DNA of 52,665 bases from the NCBI GenBank assembly GCA_902531765.1, contig CACAFC010000009.1:1-52665 (forward strand), given 5' to 3'. The notes beneath the pieces were generated by a model, which saw only the letters and a program-made list of their open reading frames with translations, had not been told where the DNA came from and made no database searches. Source of the stretch: an uncultured Pelagibacteraceae bacterium (lineage in GTDB: Bacteria > Pseudomonadota > Alphaproteobacteria > Pelagibacterales > Pelagibacteraceae). This document shows, piece after piece, positions 24,383 to 32,391 of this stretch (positions are counted from its first letter, which is position 1; each line of letters starts with the position of its first letter). Both the position numbers and the translations under genes were made by a program.

Positions 24383-25518
24383 TTAAAAGTTGTAATTATT
24401 TTAGGAATATAATTTTTAAAATTAAAAAAACCTTTATTACAATACTGCCATGAATATTGATCGAGTTTTCTATATAAAAAATCTATTTTTAAATTATTTG
24501 AATTTAAATAATCCAGGTTTTCACCGACTGTTGGATATAACGCTATAATTTTTTCGTTTATATTTTTAATCTCACTTATGTCTACCACTTCACAAGTGAT
24601 AGAATTATTTTCTAATCTTTGTTTTTGATCATCTACTAAAAGAGCTTTAAATTTAATAACTTTTTCACTTAGTTTGATAGATCTATTTTCATTTTTATTT
24701 GAAATTATGTAAATTTTTTTAAATTTATGATTTTGAAAATCTGTGGTTTCAAATGATAAACTATTTTCAAAAATAAAAAGATTTTCATCATCTATATTTT
24801 TATTGCTAAAATCTTGTTTAACTATTGAGTAAGTTTTTTCAGAAACTTTTGGAGGAGCGTTTTCGTTTAATTTAATATTATTAAATCTATTATTAGTGAA
24901 TTTTTTAATATTCCACTCGCTCGCTAAATAGTGTTTTCCTTGTGTTTGAATTCCAGCTACCCATCTCCAACCAAGAGTATTAGATGCAGAGTCACCATCG
25001 TAAAGATGTTGCATAAAAAATTCTGCTCCTAATTGCCAGGGTAATTCTAATGTAAAAATCCAGATACTAGCAAACCACATTCTAGTGTGATTATGTAAAT
25101 AATTATTTTCTTTAAGCTCTGTTACCCAAAAATTAAAACATTCAATATTGGTTTTTCCATCTATTGCATTTTTGTAATTTTGGTTATCTTTATATTCTTC
25201 TCGAATTTTATTTAACTCAACTAAGTAATCTGTCCAAACGTTTGGTCGTAATTCTAACCAACCCTTCCAATATGTTCGCCACAAAACTTCTTGAATAAAT
25301 TTTTCATTTTTTGAAAAAGAAAACTTGCTAAGTGATTTTTCAATAACTTCTTTCTCGTTGATAACTCCATGAGTAATATATGGAGATAAACCAGATATAT
25401 TTGTTCTCTTTTCCGGACCAAAATCAAAATTTCTTAGTTTGGAATATTCAGAAAGATTTTTTTCTACAAAATTATTTAATCTATTTAAGGCCGCAGCCTT
25501 TGAGGCTTCAAATTTCAT
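24379..25518 (-). CDS. Photolyase-like flavoprotein with the FAD domain first (apparent domain permutation)
   Basis: 379 aa. The protein begins directly at the photolyase FAD domain: AAALNRLNNFVEKNLSEY (9-26), ISGLSPYITHGVI (41-53), EVLWRTYWKGWLELRP (about 77-92), HNHTRMWFASIW and DGDSASNTLGWRWVAG are recognisable counterparts of the canonical FAD-binding motifs. The usual N-terminal antenna domain is absent. Instead, after about residue 215, a region with alternating strands and helices follows (LFIFENSLSFE, KKIYIISN, KALLVDDQKQRL, ITCEVVDI, KIIALYPTVGENLDYL), looking like a Rossmann-type fold placed C-terminally. Catalytic function in DNA repair is plausible but not shown. Confidence 0.75.
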   Translation of the reverse strand: MKFEASKAAALNRLNNFVEKNLSEYSKLRNFDFGPEKRTNISGLSPYITHGVINEKEVIEKSLSKFSFSKNEKFIQEVLWRTYWKGWLELRPNVWTDYLVELNKIREEYKDNQNYKNAIDGKTNIECFNFWVTELKENNYLHNHTRMWFASIWIFTLELPWQLGAEFFMQHLYDGDSASNTLGWRWVAGIQTQGKHYLASEWNIKKFTNNRFNNIKLNENAPPKVSEKTYSIVKQDFSNKNIDDENLFIFENSLSFETTDFQNHKFKKIYIISNKNENRSIKLSEKVIKFKALLVDDQKQRLENNSITCEVVDISEIKNINEKIIALYPTVGENLDYLNSNNLKIDFLYRKLDQYSWQYCNKGFFNFKNYIPKIITTFN

Positions 25519-25524
25519 TTTGAT

Positions 25525-25905
25525 TTATTTTGATTTTTTTTTCTTTAAACCAAGCTTGTCGCTATGTCTTAATCTTAAAATAACAATTGCACCAGCAATC
25601 AGAACAATGGCAATAGCTTCATAAACTAATGCTGTTGGATCCATTTCCTTACCTTGAAGAATAATAAATCGTGCTAAAGCAGTAATTGCAATTAATAATG
25701 GAAGGGTAATACTAATTGATTGTTGGTTCCAAAAAACTCTTACCATTGCTAGCACTTCTAGGTAAAGAAACATTAATAATAAATCAGCTAAGGTTACCGA
25801 TCTATTCTCAAACATTTTGTACATTTCTATACCGACTGCAATAACTGTGCTTATTAAAATGATAACCATTAAAATAAGCTGTAAATTTTTTGCTATTTTT
25901 TCCAT
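25525..25905 (-). CDS. PsiE-like membrane protein
   Basis: 126-aa integral membrane protein with four hydrophobic segments. The stretch LADLLLMFLYLEVLAMVRVF near residues 40-59 and the final helix ending ILRLRHSDKLG match the PsiE (phosphate-starvation-inducible) family. The physiological role is unclear even in E. coli. Its start overlaps the stop of the upstream membrane protein gene by one base, and it is followed 6 bp later by the permuted photolyase. Confidence 0.8.
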   Translation of the reverse strand: MEKIAKNLQLILMVIILISTVIAVGIEMYKMFENRSVTLADLLLMFLYLEVLAMVRVFWNQQSISITLPLLIAITALARFIILQGKEMDPTALVYEAIAIVLIAGAIVILRLRHSDKLGLKKKKSK

Positions 25906-26363
25906 TATTTATCTTTACTAAAAGGTAACCATTTTTCAAACACCGATTTTGAAGAACCCTCATAAGGAATTGAATAAGAATATGGATTTGGACTTGTTAA
26001 TACTTCAATACCTTTTGAAAAAACAAATATAAATACAATTACAAAAACAAGAACCATTATTTTAAAAGGGTCAAAATTTTTTGTTTTAAAAACACTAGCT
26101 GAATTTTCTTCTGCTCTATGAAAATGTTTAAAGGTCATATACACGGCAAAGATTAAACCAATGTGAGCTAAAAAAAGACCAGTCCAACCAAAAACAAAAG
26201 TTGTGTATGAAAAAACATATAAACTAAAAACTGTGGTCCATATAAAGCTTAAAACTAATAAAATTTGCAACCTAACAGTTTTAGGGAGAGAACGGAGATC
26301 ATTTTTACTATCATCAAACAAAATGTTTGCTGTATCTCTCATCCAATTTTTAAGTGATTCCAT
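25905..26363 (-). CDS. Membrane protein of unknown function
   Basis: 152 aa with three hydrophobic segments (about 31-51, 59-79 and 100-120) and a soluble C-terminal tail containing TSPNPYSYSIPYEG. No family recognised. It appears to be the first gene of a run continuing into psiE and the photolyase; 54 bp separate it from argG and presumably carry its promoter, though no convincing -35/-10 pair stands out. Confidence 0.6.
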   Translation of the reverse strand: MESLKNWMRDTANILFDDSKNDLRSLPKTVRLQILLVLSFIWTTVFSLYVFSYTTFVFGWTGLFLAHIGLIFAVYMTFKHFHRAEENSASVFKTKNFDPFKIMVLVFVIVFIFVFSKGIEVLTSPNPYSYSIPYEGSSKSVFEKWLPFSKDK

Positions 26364-26417
26364 GATTCTAAGATATAGCTAAAAATAAATTTAACAAACT
26401 ATAAATTGTCCTAAAAT

Positions 26418-27608
26418 TTATAAATATCTCAGTTTTTTCTTGTGATAATTAATAAATCTTTCAACATTAGATTTATTAAATGTTTTATTTTCCTCAAAAG
26501 AAACTTTTCTCATTGAGTATGCATTACTTTTTGTAATTCTAGATTGAATAGTAATATTCCCTTTGTATATTTTAAGTTTTACTGACCCATTCACCTTATT
26601 TCTTTTTTGATCAATAATTTTTTGTAATTTAAATCTTTCTTTTGAGTACCAATAACCATTGTAAATCAGTTCGGCATATCTTGGCATAATAGATTCTTTT
26701 TTGTGCATTGTTTCTTTATCCAATGTCACTGACTCAATAGCTCTATGGGCATGAATTAAAAGTGTTCCGCCCGGTGTTTCATAAACTCCTCTTGATTTAA
26801 TTCCAAGAAATCTATTTTCAACTAGGTCAACTCTTCCTATGCCATTTTTTCCAGCAATGAAATTTAATTTAGTAAGAATGTTTTCAGGATTTAATTTTTT
26901 TCCATTTATTCCAACAGGGTCACCATTTTTAAAATTAATTGAAATAAAAGTTGGTTTATTTGGCGCTTTTTCAGGAGAGGTTGTTCTTTGGAAAATAAAT
27001 TCCGGAGCTGAATTTTTTGGGTTCTCTAAAATTTTACCCTCAGTTGAGGTATGAAATAAATTATCGTCTACAGAAAAAGGGGGCGCACCTTTTTTATCTT
27101 TTGGGATGGGTATCTTATGTTTTTTTGCATAATTTATTAAATCGCTTCTAGATTTTAATTTCCAAATTCTCCAGGGTGCAACAACTTTTATCTTTGGGCC
27201 AAAATAGTGATAGCCTAACTCAAATCTGACTTGATCATTACCTTTTCCAGTCGCTCCATGAGATACTGCGTATGCTTTAAATTTTTTTGCTATTCTTATT
27301 TGGTCTTTTGCGATTAATGGTCTTGCTATGGAAGTTCCTAATAAATAAACTCCCTCATAAATCGTATTGCCTCGTATCATAGGAAAAACATAATCTTTTA
27401 CAAAAAGATTTTTTAAATCCTTAATTATGATCTTTTTAACACCAAATTTTTTAGCATTATTGATTATTTTTTTCCGATTAATCTCTTGGCCTATATCAGC
27501 AGTATAACAAATGACTTCTGCATTATAATTTTCTTGAAGCCATTTTAGAATTATAGACGTATCTAAGCCACCTGAGTAAGCTAAGACAATTCTTTTTTTT
27601 GATCTCAT
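26418..27608 (-). CDS. argG: Argininosuccinate synthase
   Basis: Joins citrulline and aspartate using ATP in arginine synthesis. The PP-loop AYSGGLDTS (9-17), SHGATGKGNDQVRFELGY (about 114-131) and FSVDDNLFHTSTEG (about 179-192) are complete family motifs; 396 aa is full length. The next gene upstream (IalB-like) ends 3 bp before its start, so argG probably depends on an upstream promoter near the aldo/keto reductase. Confidence 0.95.
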   Translation of the reverse strand: MRSKKRIVLAYSGGLDTSIILKWLQENYNAEVICYTADIGQEINRKKIINNAKKFGVKKIIIKDLKNLFVKDYVFPMIRGNTIYEGVYLLGTSIARPLIAKDQIRIAKKFKAYAVSHGATGKGNDQVRFELGYHYFGPKIKVVAPWRIWKLKSRSDLINYAKKHKIPIPKDKKGAPPFSVDDNLFHTSTEGKILENPKNSAPEFIFQRTTSPEKAPNKPTFISINFKNGDPVGINGKKLNPENILTKLNFIAGKNGIGRVDLVENRFLGIKSRGVYETPGGTLLIHAHRAIESVTLDKETMHKKESIMPRYAELIYNGYWYSKERFKLQKIIDQKRNKVNGSVKLKIYKGNITIQSRITKSNAYSMRKVSFEENKTFNKSNVERFINYHKKKLRYL

Positions 27609-27611
27609 TAA

Positions 27612-28118
27612 TTAACTGCAAGCTTTTTTTGCAGAATTATAGGCCTTTGTGAATCCTAATAATGAATAATGATCTATGGTTTGCGAACCCTTTTCATTGT
27701 AACCGGTAACCATAATTCTTGATCCTTTTTTCATAACTTTAACCATTATGTTTTCTTTTTTATTACTCGTCATCCAAGCAAAACCCTGTTGTTTGATATC
27801 AAACTTAAATTTGTTATTTCCTGAAGTTGCTAAAACAGTATTATTCTTGTTAAATTCATATCCAGCAGTTGCACTTATCTCATTAAAAATTTTTTCATTC
27901 GGTCTGAAAGTAACAAATAATCTAGCGTCTCTTTTATTTGTTTTTGGTGCTTGTAAAACAGGGGTAGATTGAGCAAAACAAACTTTCCCAGAACTTTCTT
28001 GAATTACTAATGTTTCCCAATCTTTGAACTTACCAACTTTTTTTATATCAGCTAAACAAAATGTTATTGGAATGATTAAAAATAAAAATGAGAAGATAAA
28101 TTTTTTAATTATGGACAT
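27612..28118 (-). CDS. Invasion-associated locus B (IalB)-like secreted protein
   Basis: 168 aa with a signal peptide (KKFIFSFLFLIIPITFCLA, cleavage near residue 23) and the IalB family opening VGKFKDWETLVIQ followed by KVCFAQSTP. A Cys near the C-terminus (KKACS) could pair with the one in VCFAQ. Proteins of this family are periplasmic or surface-linked in alphaproteobacteria; the name reflects Bartonella and does not imply pathogenicity here. It overlaps the aldo/keto reductase stop by 10 bp. Confidence 0.8.
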   Translation of the reverse strand: MSIIKKFIFSFLFLIIPITFCLADIKKVGKFKDWETLVIQESSGKVCFAQSTPVLQAPKTNKRDARLFVTFRPNEKIFNEISATAGYEFNKNNTVLATSGNNKFKFDIKQQGFAWMTSNKKENIMVKVMKKGSRIMVTGYNEKGSQTIDHYSLLGFTKAYNSAKKACS

Positions 28119-29149
28119 GGATTAGGGTATTTCTGTTGAATTTTATTAATATCATTTATTATATCGCTGTTAAAATTTACACTTACACTTTCTATATTTG
28201 TTTTCAACTGTTCCATTGTCGTTGCCCCAATTATAACACTAGTTGTGAAATGTTGAATTTCACAGAATTTTAATGACATTTGAGTAAAATCTAAATTATA
28301 TTTTTTTGAAATTTTGTAGTATTCATCAATAGCTCTTTGACCATTTTCATTTTTGTATCTATTAAAATTTTTAAATAATTGCATTCTCGATTTTGCTGGT
28401 AATTTATTATTTCTATATTTTCCAGTTAAATATCCAAACGCCAATGGAGAGTAAGCTAATAATCCACTTTGCTCCCTAATGGAAATTTCCGCTAAACCAA
28501 CCTCATACGTTCGATTCAGTAAGTTATAAGGATTTTGGACAGACATCATTCTTGGAAGTCCTTTCATCTTTGAGAGTTCAAGAAATTTTGATAAACCCCA
28601 AGCAGTTTCATTGGACAAACCTACATATCTAATTTTGCCTTGTTTAATAAATTTTTTTAAACTTTCTAAAATTTCTTCAAAAGGTGTCCAATCTTTATCA
28701 TTTTCGTCATGCTCATAACCGTAATCACCAAAAAAATTCGTATTCCTTTCGGGCCAGTGAAGTTGATATAAATCAATATAGTCTGTTTTTAATCTTCTTA
28801 AGCTTTCATCTAATGCTTCTGTAATTTTTTTTTTACCAAAACTATTTCCACCACCTCTAATATATTTGTTCGATGTATTTCCACAAACTTTAGTAGCAAG
28901 AACAACATCATTTCTTTTTTTTGTTTTTTGAAACCAATTACCTATTATTTTTTCAGTTTCCCCATAGGTTTCTTCTCTCATTGGAATTGAATATATTTCA
29001 GCTGTATCCCAAAAATTTACTCCTTGGCTTAAAGCAAAATCCATTTGTTCAAAACCCTCTTTCTCTGAATTTTGTTCACCCCAGGTCATTGTACCGAGAC
29101 AAATTGTACTCACATCTAGATCAGTATTTCCTAATTTTTTATAATTCAT
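28109..29149 (-). CDS. Aldo/keto reductase (Tas-like)
   Basis: 346-aa NADPH-dependent TIM-barrel reductase. LGNTDLDVSTICLGTMTWGE (6-25), FWDTAEIYS (catalytic Asp and Tyr, about 51-59), ATKV (Lys, about 84-87) and YQLHWPE (His, about 122-128) give the full tetrad. The C-terminal IIGATTMEQLKTNI fits cofactor binding. Length and motifs resemble the Tas/YghZ-type group; the natural carbonyl substrate is unknown. It leads an AKR / IalB / argG run. Confidence 0.9.
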   Translation of the reverse strand: MNYKKLGNTDLDVSTICLGTMTWGEQNSEKEGFEQMDFALSQGVNFWDTAEIYSIPMREETYGETEKIIGNWFQKTKKRNDVVLATKVCGNTSNKYIRGGGNSFGKKKITEALDESLRRLKTDYIDLYQLHWPERNTNFFGDYGYEHDENDKDWTPFEEILESLKKFIKQGKIRYVGLSNETAWGLSKFLELSKMKGLPRMMSVQNPYNLLNRTYEVGLAEISIREQSGLLAYSPLAFGYLTGKYRNNKLPAKSRMQLFKNFNRYKNENGQRAIDEYYKISKKYNLDFTQMSLKFCEIQHFTTSVIIGATTMEQLKTNIESVSVNFNSDIINDINKIQQKYPNPCP

Positions 29150-29192
29150 TAGTATTTTTAAATATTAGTCATTTATTGTTTTTTTTGATATC

Positions 29193-29220
29193 TTGAATAA
29201 TTAATAAAAGATTATATATA
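29193..29220 (+). promoter_or_regulatory. Candidate promoter of the Bax-inhibitor-like gene
   Basis: TTGAAT (29193-29198) and TATATA (29215-29220) with a 16-bp spacer. The expected start would fall within a base or two of the ATG at 29228, implying a leaderless or nearly leaderless transcript. No ribosome site is visible upstream of that ATG, which agrees. Confidence 0.45.
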
Positions 29221-29227
29221 TTACATC

Positions 29228-29992
29228 ATGGAATTTAATAAAAAAGGTATACTAGGTAGAGCAAAAGAAACTGCACATCAATCAACAGCAGTAACAGATG
29301 AAGGCTTAAGAGCCTACATGTTAAAAGTATATAACTACATGGCAACAGGAATCCTTATGACAGGGATAATTGCCCTTATAACTTTCAAAATGTCTGTTGT
29401 GACCGATAGCTCAGGATCTATAGTTGGACTAACTCAAGTAGGTAATGCGATCTATATGTCTGGGCTAAAATGGCTAGTAATGTTAGCTCCGCTTGGAATC
29501 GTGTTTTACATGAGCTTTGGTATAAATAAAATGAGTGCAGCTAAAGCGCAAACAACTTTTTGGATTTTTGCTGCATTAATGGGTCTGTCTCTTTCGTCAA
29601 TTTTATTAATATATACTGGCATGAGTATCACAAGGGTTTTTTTCATTTGTTCCGCAACGTTTGGAGCAATGAGTATATATGGATATACAACAAAAAGAGA
29701 CTTAACAAAATTAGGATCTTTTTTAATGATGGGTTTAATTGGAATTATAATTGCATCAATAGTTAATATATTTATGAAGTCTTCAATGATGTATTTCGTA
29801 ATTTCTATTTTAGGAGTTTTGATTTTTGTAGGACTAACCGCTTACGACACTCAAAAAATTAAAAACATGTATGCAGCTAGTGATACGGGTGAATTAATGG
29901 GCAAAAAAGCTGTAATGGGTGCATTAACGCTTTATTTAGACTTCATTAATTTGTTTATCATGTTGCTAAGACTTTTTGGTCAAAGAAGATAA
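29228..29992 (+). CDS. Bax inhibitor-1 / YccA family membrane protein
   Basis: 254 aa with seven hydrophobic segments starting near residue 33, after a soluble N-terminus. LRAYMLKVYNYMATGI (27-42) and the C-terminal LTAYDTQKIKNMY followed by GALTLYLDFINLFIMLLRLFG are diagnostic for the BI-1/YccA family. In E. coli YccA modulates FtsH; in other organisms the family leaks calcium or protons. It is convergent with the DUF2794 gene, with 1 bp between stops. Confidence 0.92.
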   Translation: MEFNKKGILGRAKETAHQSTAVTDEGLRAYMLKVYNYMATGILMTGIIALITFKMSVVTDSSGSIVGLTQVGNAIYMSGLKWLVMLAPLGIVFYMSFGINKMSAAKAQTTFWIFAALMGLSLSSILLIYTGMSITRVFFICSATFGAMSIYGYTTKRDLTKLGSFLMMGLIGIIIASIVNIFMKSSMMYFVISILGVLIFVGLTAYDTQKIKNMYAASDTGELMGKKAVMGALTLYLDFINLFIMLLRLFGQRR

Positions 29993-29993
29993 T

Positions 29994-30335
29994 TTAAAGT
30001 TTTTTCCAATTAATATTTTTTAACAAATTATTTAGATCAGAAGAATTTCTAAATATTTTTCCATTAGCATCGGTAATTAAGTATTTAAGATTTTTATTTT
30101 TTGGCTTAAAATTTTTGCAAATCTTATACAGAGCATTTTCTGTAGTATTTTTAAAAACACTAAAACCAACTTGTTTGCTTGAAATATTAAGTCCATAGTC
30201 TTTCCATGATCCTTCAGAGACCATTTTAGCGTATAAGTCTAAAATAATTTTTAGTTCACCTTTTTCAAAAAAATGTTTTTCTTCAATATTCTTTTTATTA
30301 ACATTGTTGATTATTAGACGTAAATTATTATTCAT
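29994..30335 (-). CDS. DUF2794 domain protein
   Basis: 113-aa soluble protein matching the alphaproteobacterial DUF2794 layout: FEKGELKIILDLYAKMVSEG (about 24-43), WKDYGL, and FSVFKNTTENALYKICK (about 58-74). The family function is unknown. Its ATG overlaps the end of the yciB gene by 8 bp, so the two are probably translated from one mRNA. Confidence 0.8.
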   Translation of the reverse strand: MNNNLRLIINNVNKKNIEEKHFFEKGELKIILDLYAKMVSEGSWKDYGLNISSKQVGFSVFKNTTENALYKICKNFKPKNKNLKYLITDANGKIFRNSSDLNNLLKNINWKKL

Positions 30336-30885
30336 TTGTTTTATACTTATTTATTAAACCTATTTGAAAAGCAGTAAATATAAATGTAATTGGTAATAGT
30401 CCCCACACTTTGAAGTTTACCCAAAATTCTTCAGTTTGAGTTCGCCAAACTATTTCGTTGAGTATTGCAAGACCAAAAAAGAAATATATCCACCTTTTGT
30501 TTAATATTTCCCATCCTTCATCAGTGAGTGAGACAGAGTTACCCATTAATTTTTTTAAAACAGGTTCATTTGTGAAGTATCTTCCAAATATCAGAGCGAG
30601 TGCAAAGAGAATATTTATAATTGTTGGTTTGACATAAATAAAAACTGGATTATCAAAGTAAATCGTTAAGCCTCCAAATAAAGTGATTAAAACTCCACTT
30701 AATAAAGGAATCTTCGGTATTTTTTTTTCTAAAAACCAAACAATAGCTAATGCAATTATTGTCGCAATAATAAATGGGGGAATGGCAATTTTTAAGTCTT
30801 TTCCACTATCGTAGTAGTAGTAAAAAAAAATTACTAGTGGTCCGAAATCTGTTAAAAACTTTAAAAAAGATTTGTTCACAAGCAA
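30328..30885 (-). CDS. yciB: Inner membrane septation protein A (IspZ/YciB family)
   Basis: 185-aa integral membrane protein with five or six helices. LKFLTDFGPLVIFFYYYY near the N-terminus and INKRWIYFFFGLAILNEIVW (about 131-150) are the family's two clearest motifs, with WVNFKVWGLLPITFIF after. In enterobacteria YciB affects cell envelope synthesis and septation. It is divergent from hspQ, with 79 bp between the starts. Confidence 0.9.
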   Translation of the reverse strand: MLVNKSFLKFLTDFGPLVIFFYYYYDSGKDLKIAIPPFIIATIIALAIVWFLEKKIPKIPLLSGVLITLFGGLTIYFDNPVFIYVKPTIINILFALALIFGRYFTNEPVLKKLMGNSVSLTDEGWEILNKRWIYFFFGLAILNEIVWRTQTEEFWVNFKVWGLLPITFIFTAFQIGLINKYKTNE

Positions 30886-30932
30886 GATATTAACATAAAT
30901 AATATTTTCATAAAAACTTTTTATTTTTCTTA

Positions 30933-30961
30933 TTGATTTTTATTTTTAAATACCCATACTA
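30933..30961 (+). promoter_or_regulatory. Possible heat-shock (sigma32-like) promoter of hspQ
   Basis: TTGATT (30933-30938) followed after 14 bp by CCCATACTA (30953-30961) resembles the sigma32 pattern CTTGAA-N13-16-CCCCATNTA. The CCC run is conspicuous in very A+T-rich surroundings. It ends 3 bp before the start codon, so the transcript would be leaderless or the true start a little further in. Confidence 0.35.
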
Positions 30962-30964
30962 AAT

Positions 30965-31288
30965 ATGATGGCAATTCAAAAAGCTAAATTTTCAATTGGA
31001 GATATAGTGAAACATAAACATTTCGACTTTAGAGGTGTAATTTATGATGTTGATTTTGAATTTAATAATTCAGAAGAATGGTATCAATCGATACCAAAAA
31101 ATGTAAGACCAAGAAAAGATCAGCCTTTTTATCATCTGTTAGCTGAAAATGATGAAATCACATACGAGGCATACGTTTCCGAGCAAAATCTTCTTGTTGA
31201 TGACTCGGATGAACCAATTAAACATCCTTTAATTGAGGAAATTTTCTCTGGGAAAAAGGGATCTAGCTATTTCAAGCTATCTAATTAA
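30965..31288 (+). CDS. hspQ: Heat shock protein HspQ
   Basis: 107-aa protein with the YccV-like hemimethylated-DNA-binding domain. AKFSIGDIVKHKHFDFRGVI (6-25), DVDFEFNNSEEWY, the PFYHLLAE segment (about 55-62) and VSEQNLL are the family's conserved order. In E. coli HspQ is sigma32-controlled and modulates Lon specificity. Two ATGs in tandem (30965, 30968) could serve as start. It is divergent from yciB and followed by a structured spacer before ccmC. Confidence 0.9.
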   Translation: MMAIQKAKFSIGDIVKHKHFDFRGVIYDVDFEFNNSEEWYQSIPKNVRPRKDQPFYHLLAENDEITYEAYVSEQNLLVDDSDEPIKHPLIEEIFSGKKGSSYFKLSN

Positions 31289-31356
31289 ATAAATCACTTT
31301 TTTAACACATTTAGCTCAAACCTTTGACACAGCAATTTGCTTTTATGAGGTTAATT

Positions 31357-31427
31357 CTGATCAAGGGTGCTACTTATTTACCCTTCGTTATTATCTCCCT
31401 CTGGCATTCTTGATCAGGAAGTTTTTT
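31357..31427 (+). ncRNA. Structured leader or small RNA with two alternative folds, ending in a U-tract
   Basis: CTGATCAAGGGTGC (31357-31370) can pair over 14 bp, with two G-U wobbles, with GCATTCTTGATCAG (31404-31417). Four bases later comes TTTTTT (31422-31427), so this fold looks like an intrinsic terminator with a 33-nt loop. The AAGGGT of the left arm (31363-31368) can instead pair perfectly with ACCCTT (31380-31385), leaving only the outer CTGATC/GATCAG stem. A perfect TTGACA lies upstream at 31324-31329 without a clear -10. It fills the gap between hspQ and ccmC and could be a terminator for hspQ, an attenuator for ccm, or a free small RNA. Confidence 0.6.
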
Positions 31428-31449
31428 CATAATAAATATAATCTTATAT

Positions 31450-32157
31450 ATGTTTAAATATTTTGAACCGAATAAAATTTTTTCAATAACGTCGAAAGCA
31501 CCTAAATATGTATTATTTTTATTTATTGTCATTCTTTCAATAGGATTAACTGAGGCGTTAATATTATCTCCTGAGGATTATAAGCAAAGTCACTCTGTCA
31601 GAATAATGTATGTTCATGTTCCAGCAGCTTGGATTTCGCTTGGAATTTTTTCAGCTATTACCTTTTTATCTATAGTTGGGTACATTTTTAAAATAAGAAA
31701 TTTTTTTTTAATCGCAAAAAGTTTGGCATCCTCTGGGCTGGTATTTAATATAATAGCTCTGGTGACTGGTTCGATATGGGGTAAACCCACATGGGGAACG
31801 TGGTGGGCTTGGGACGCAAGAATAACCTCAATGTTAATACTAGCACTGTTTTATATAATGTATCTTGTTGCATGGAGAATTTTTGAAGATAGTGACAAAG
31901 CATTTAAAGTCACGTCAATTATCACAATTTTGGGAATTATTAATGTTCCTATAATTAAATATTCAGTAGATTGGTGGAATACATTGCATCAACCAGCTTC
32001 AATCAACATACTCTCGAAGTCTTCAATTCACATATCAATGCTGTTTCCATTAATTACAATGACTGCGGCATTTGCCCTATTTTCTCTACTAATTTTTTTA
32101 ATGAAATATAATACAGAACTGATAAAAATTAAGAATAGAGGATTAGATAGGTTATGA
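31450..32157 (+). CDS. ccmC: Haem exporter/delivery protein CcmC
   Basis: 235-aa membrane protein that presents haem to the chaperone CcmE in cytochrome c maturation. Six hydrophobic segments, YVHVPAAW (54-61) carrying a candidate axial His, the tryptophan-rich WWD motif WGTWWAWDAR (115-124) and a second His in LHQPASI are all visible. It is the first gene of the run ccmC-D-E-F-G-H; ccmA, ccmB and ccmI are not in the window. A structured RNA element lies just upstream. Confidence 0.93.
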   Translation: MFKYFEPNKIFSITSKAPKYVLFLFIVILSIGLTEALILSPEDYKQSHSVRIMYVHVPAAWISLGIFSAITFLSIVGYIFKIRNFFLIAKSLASSGLVFNIIALVTGSIWGKPTWGTWWAWDARITSMLILALFYIMYLVAWRIFEDSDKAFKVTSIITILGIINVPIIKYSVDWWNTLHQPASINILSKSSIHISMLFPLITMTAAFALFSLLIFLMKYNTELIKIKNRGLDRL

Positions 32158-32381
32158 TTGAAAGTTTATTTTTTATGAATGGATATGGACTGTATGTTTG
32201 GTCAGCATTTTCTTTTACTTTAGTGAGTTTTTTGACACTTTTTTTGATCATCAAAGTTCAATACAACAAAGAAAGAAATAAATTTATAGCAAAATTTGGA
32301 TCTTTAAATTCTGAGCGAGCAGCTTTTGCAAAATCTCAAAAAATAAATAAAGAAATTTTGTCAAATACCTCAATCATTTAA
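32154..32381 (+). CDS. ccmD: Haem exporter accessory protein CcmD
   Basis: 75-aa single-helix membrane protein. NGYGLYVWSAFSFTLVSFLT at the start is the CcmD pattern (GxYxxYVWxAY), followed by a basic cytoplasmic tail. At 75 aa it is longer than most CcmD proteins because of the C-terminal tail SERAAFAKSQKINKE. It overlaps ccmC by 4 bp. In known systems CcmD helps release holo-CcmE from CcmABC. Confidence 0.85.
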   Translation: MIESLFFMNGYGLYVWSAFSFTLVSFLTLFLIIKVQYNKERNKFIAKFGSLNSERAAFAKSQKINKEILSNTSII

Positions 32382-32391
32382 CTTTTGAAAC

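Noticed and set aside
31289-31449. A known riboswitch class (glycine, TPP, SAM-V, cobalamin) before ccmC
   Set aside because: None of the conserved core sequences of these classes could be recognised; only the stems and the U-tract are supported.
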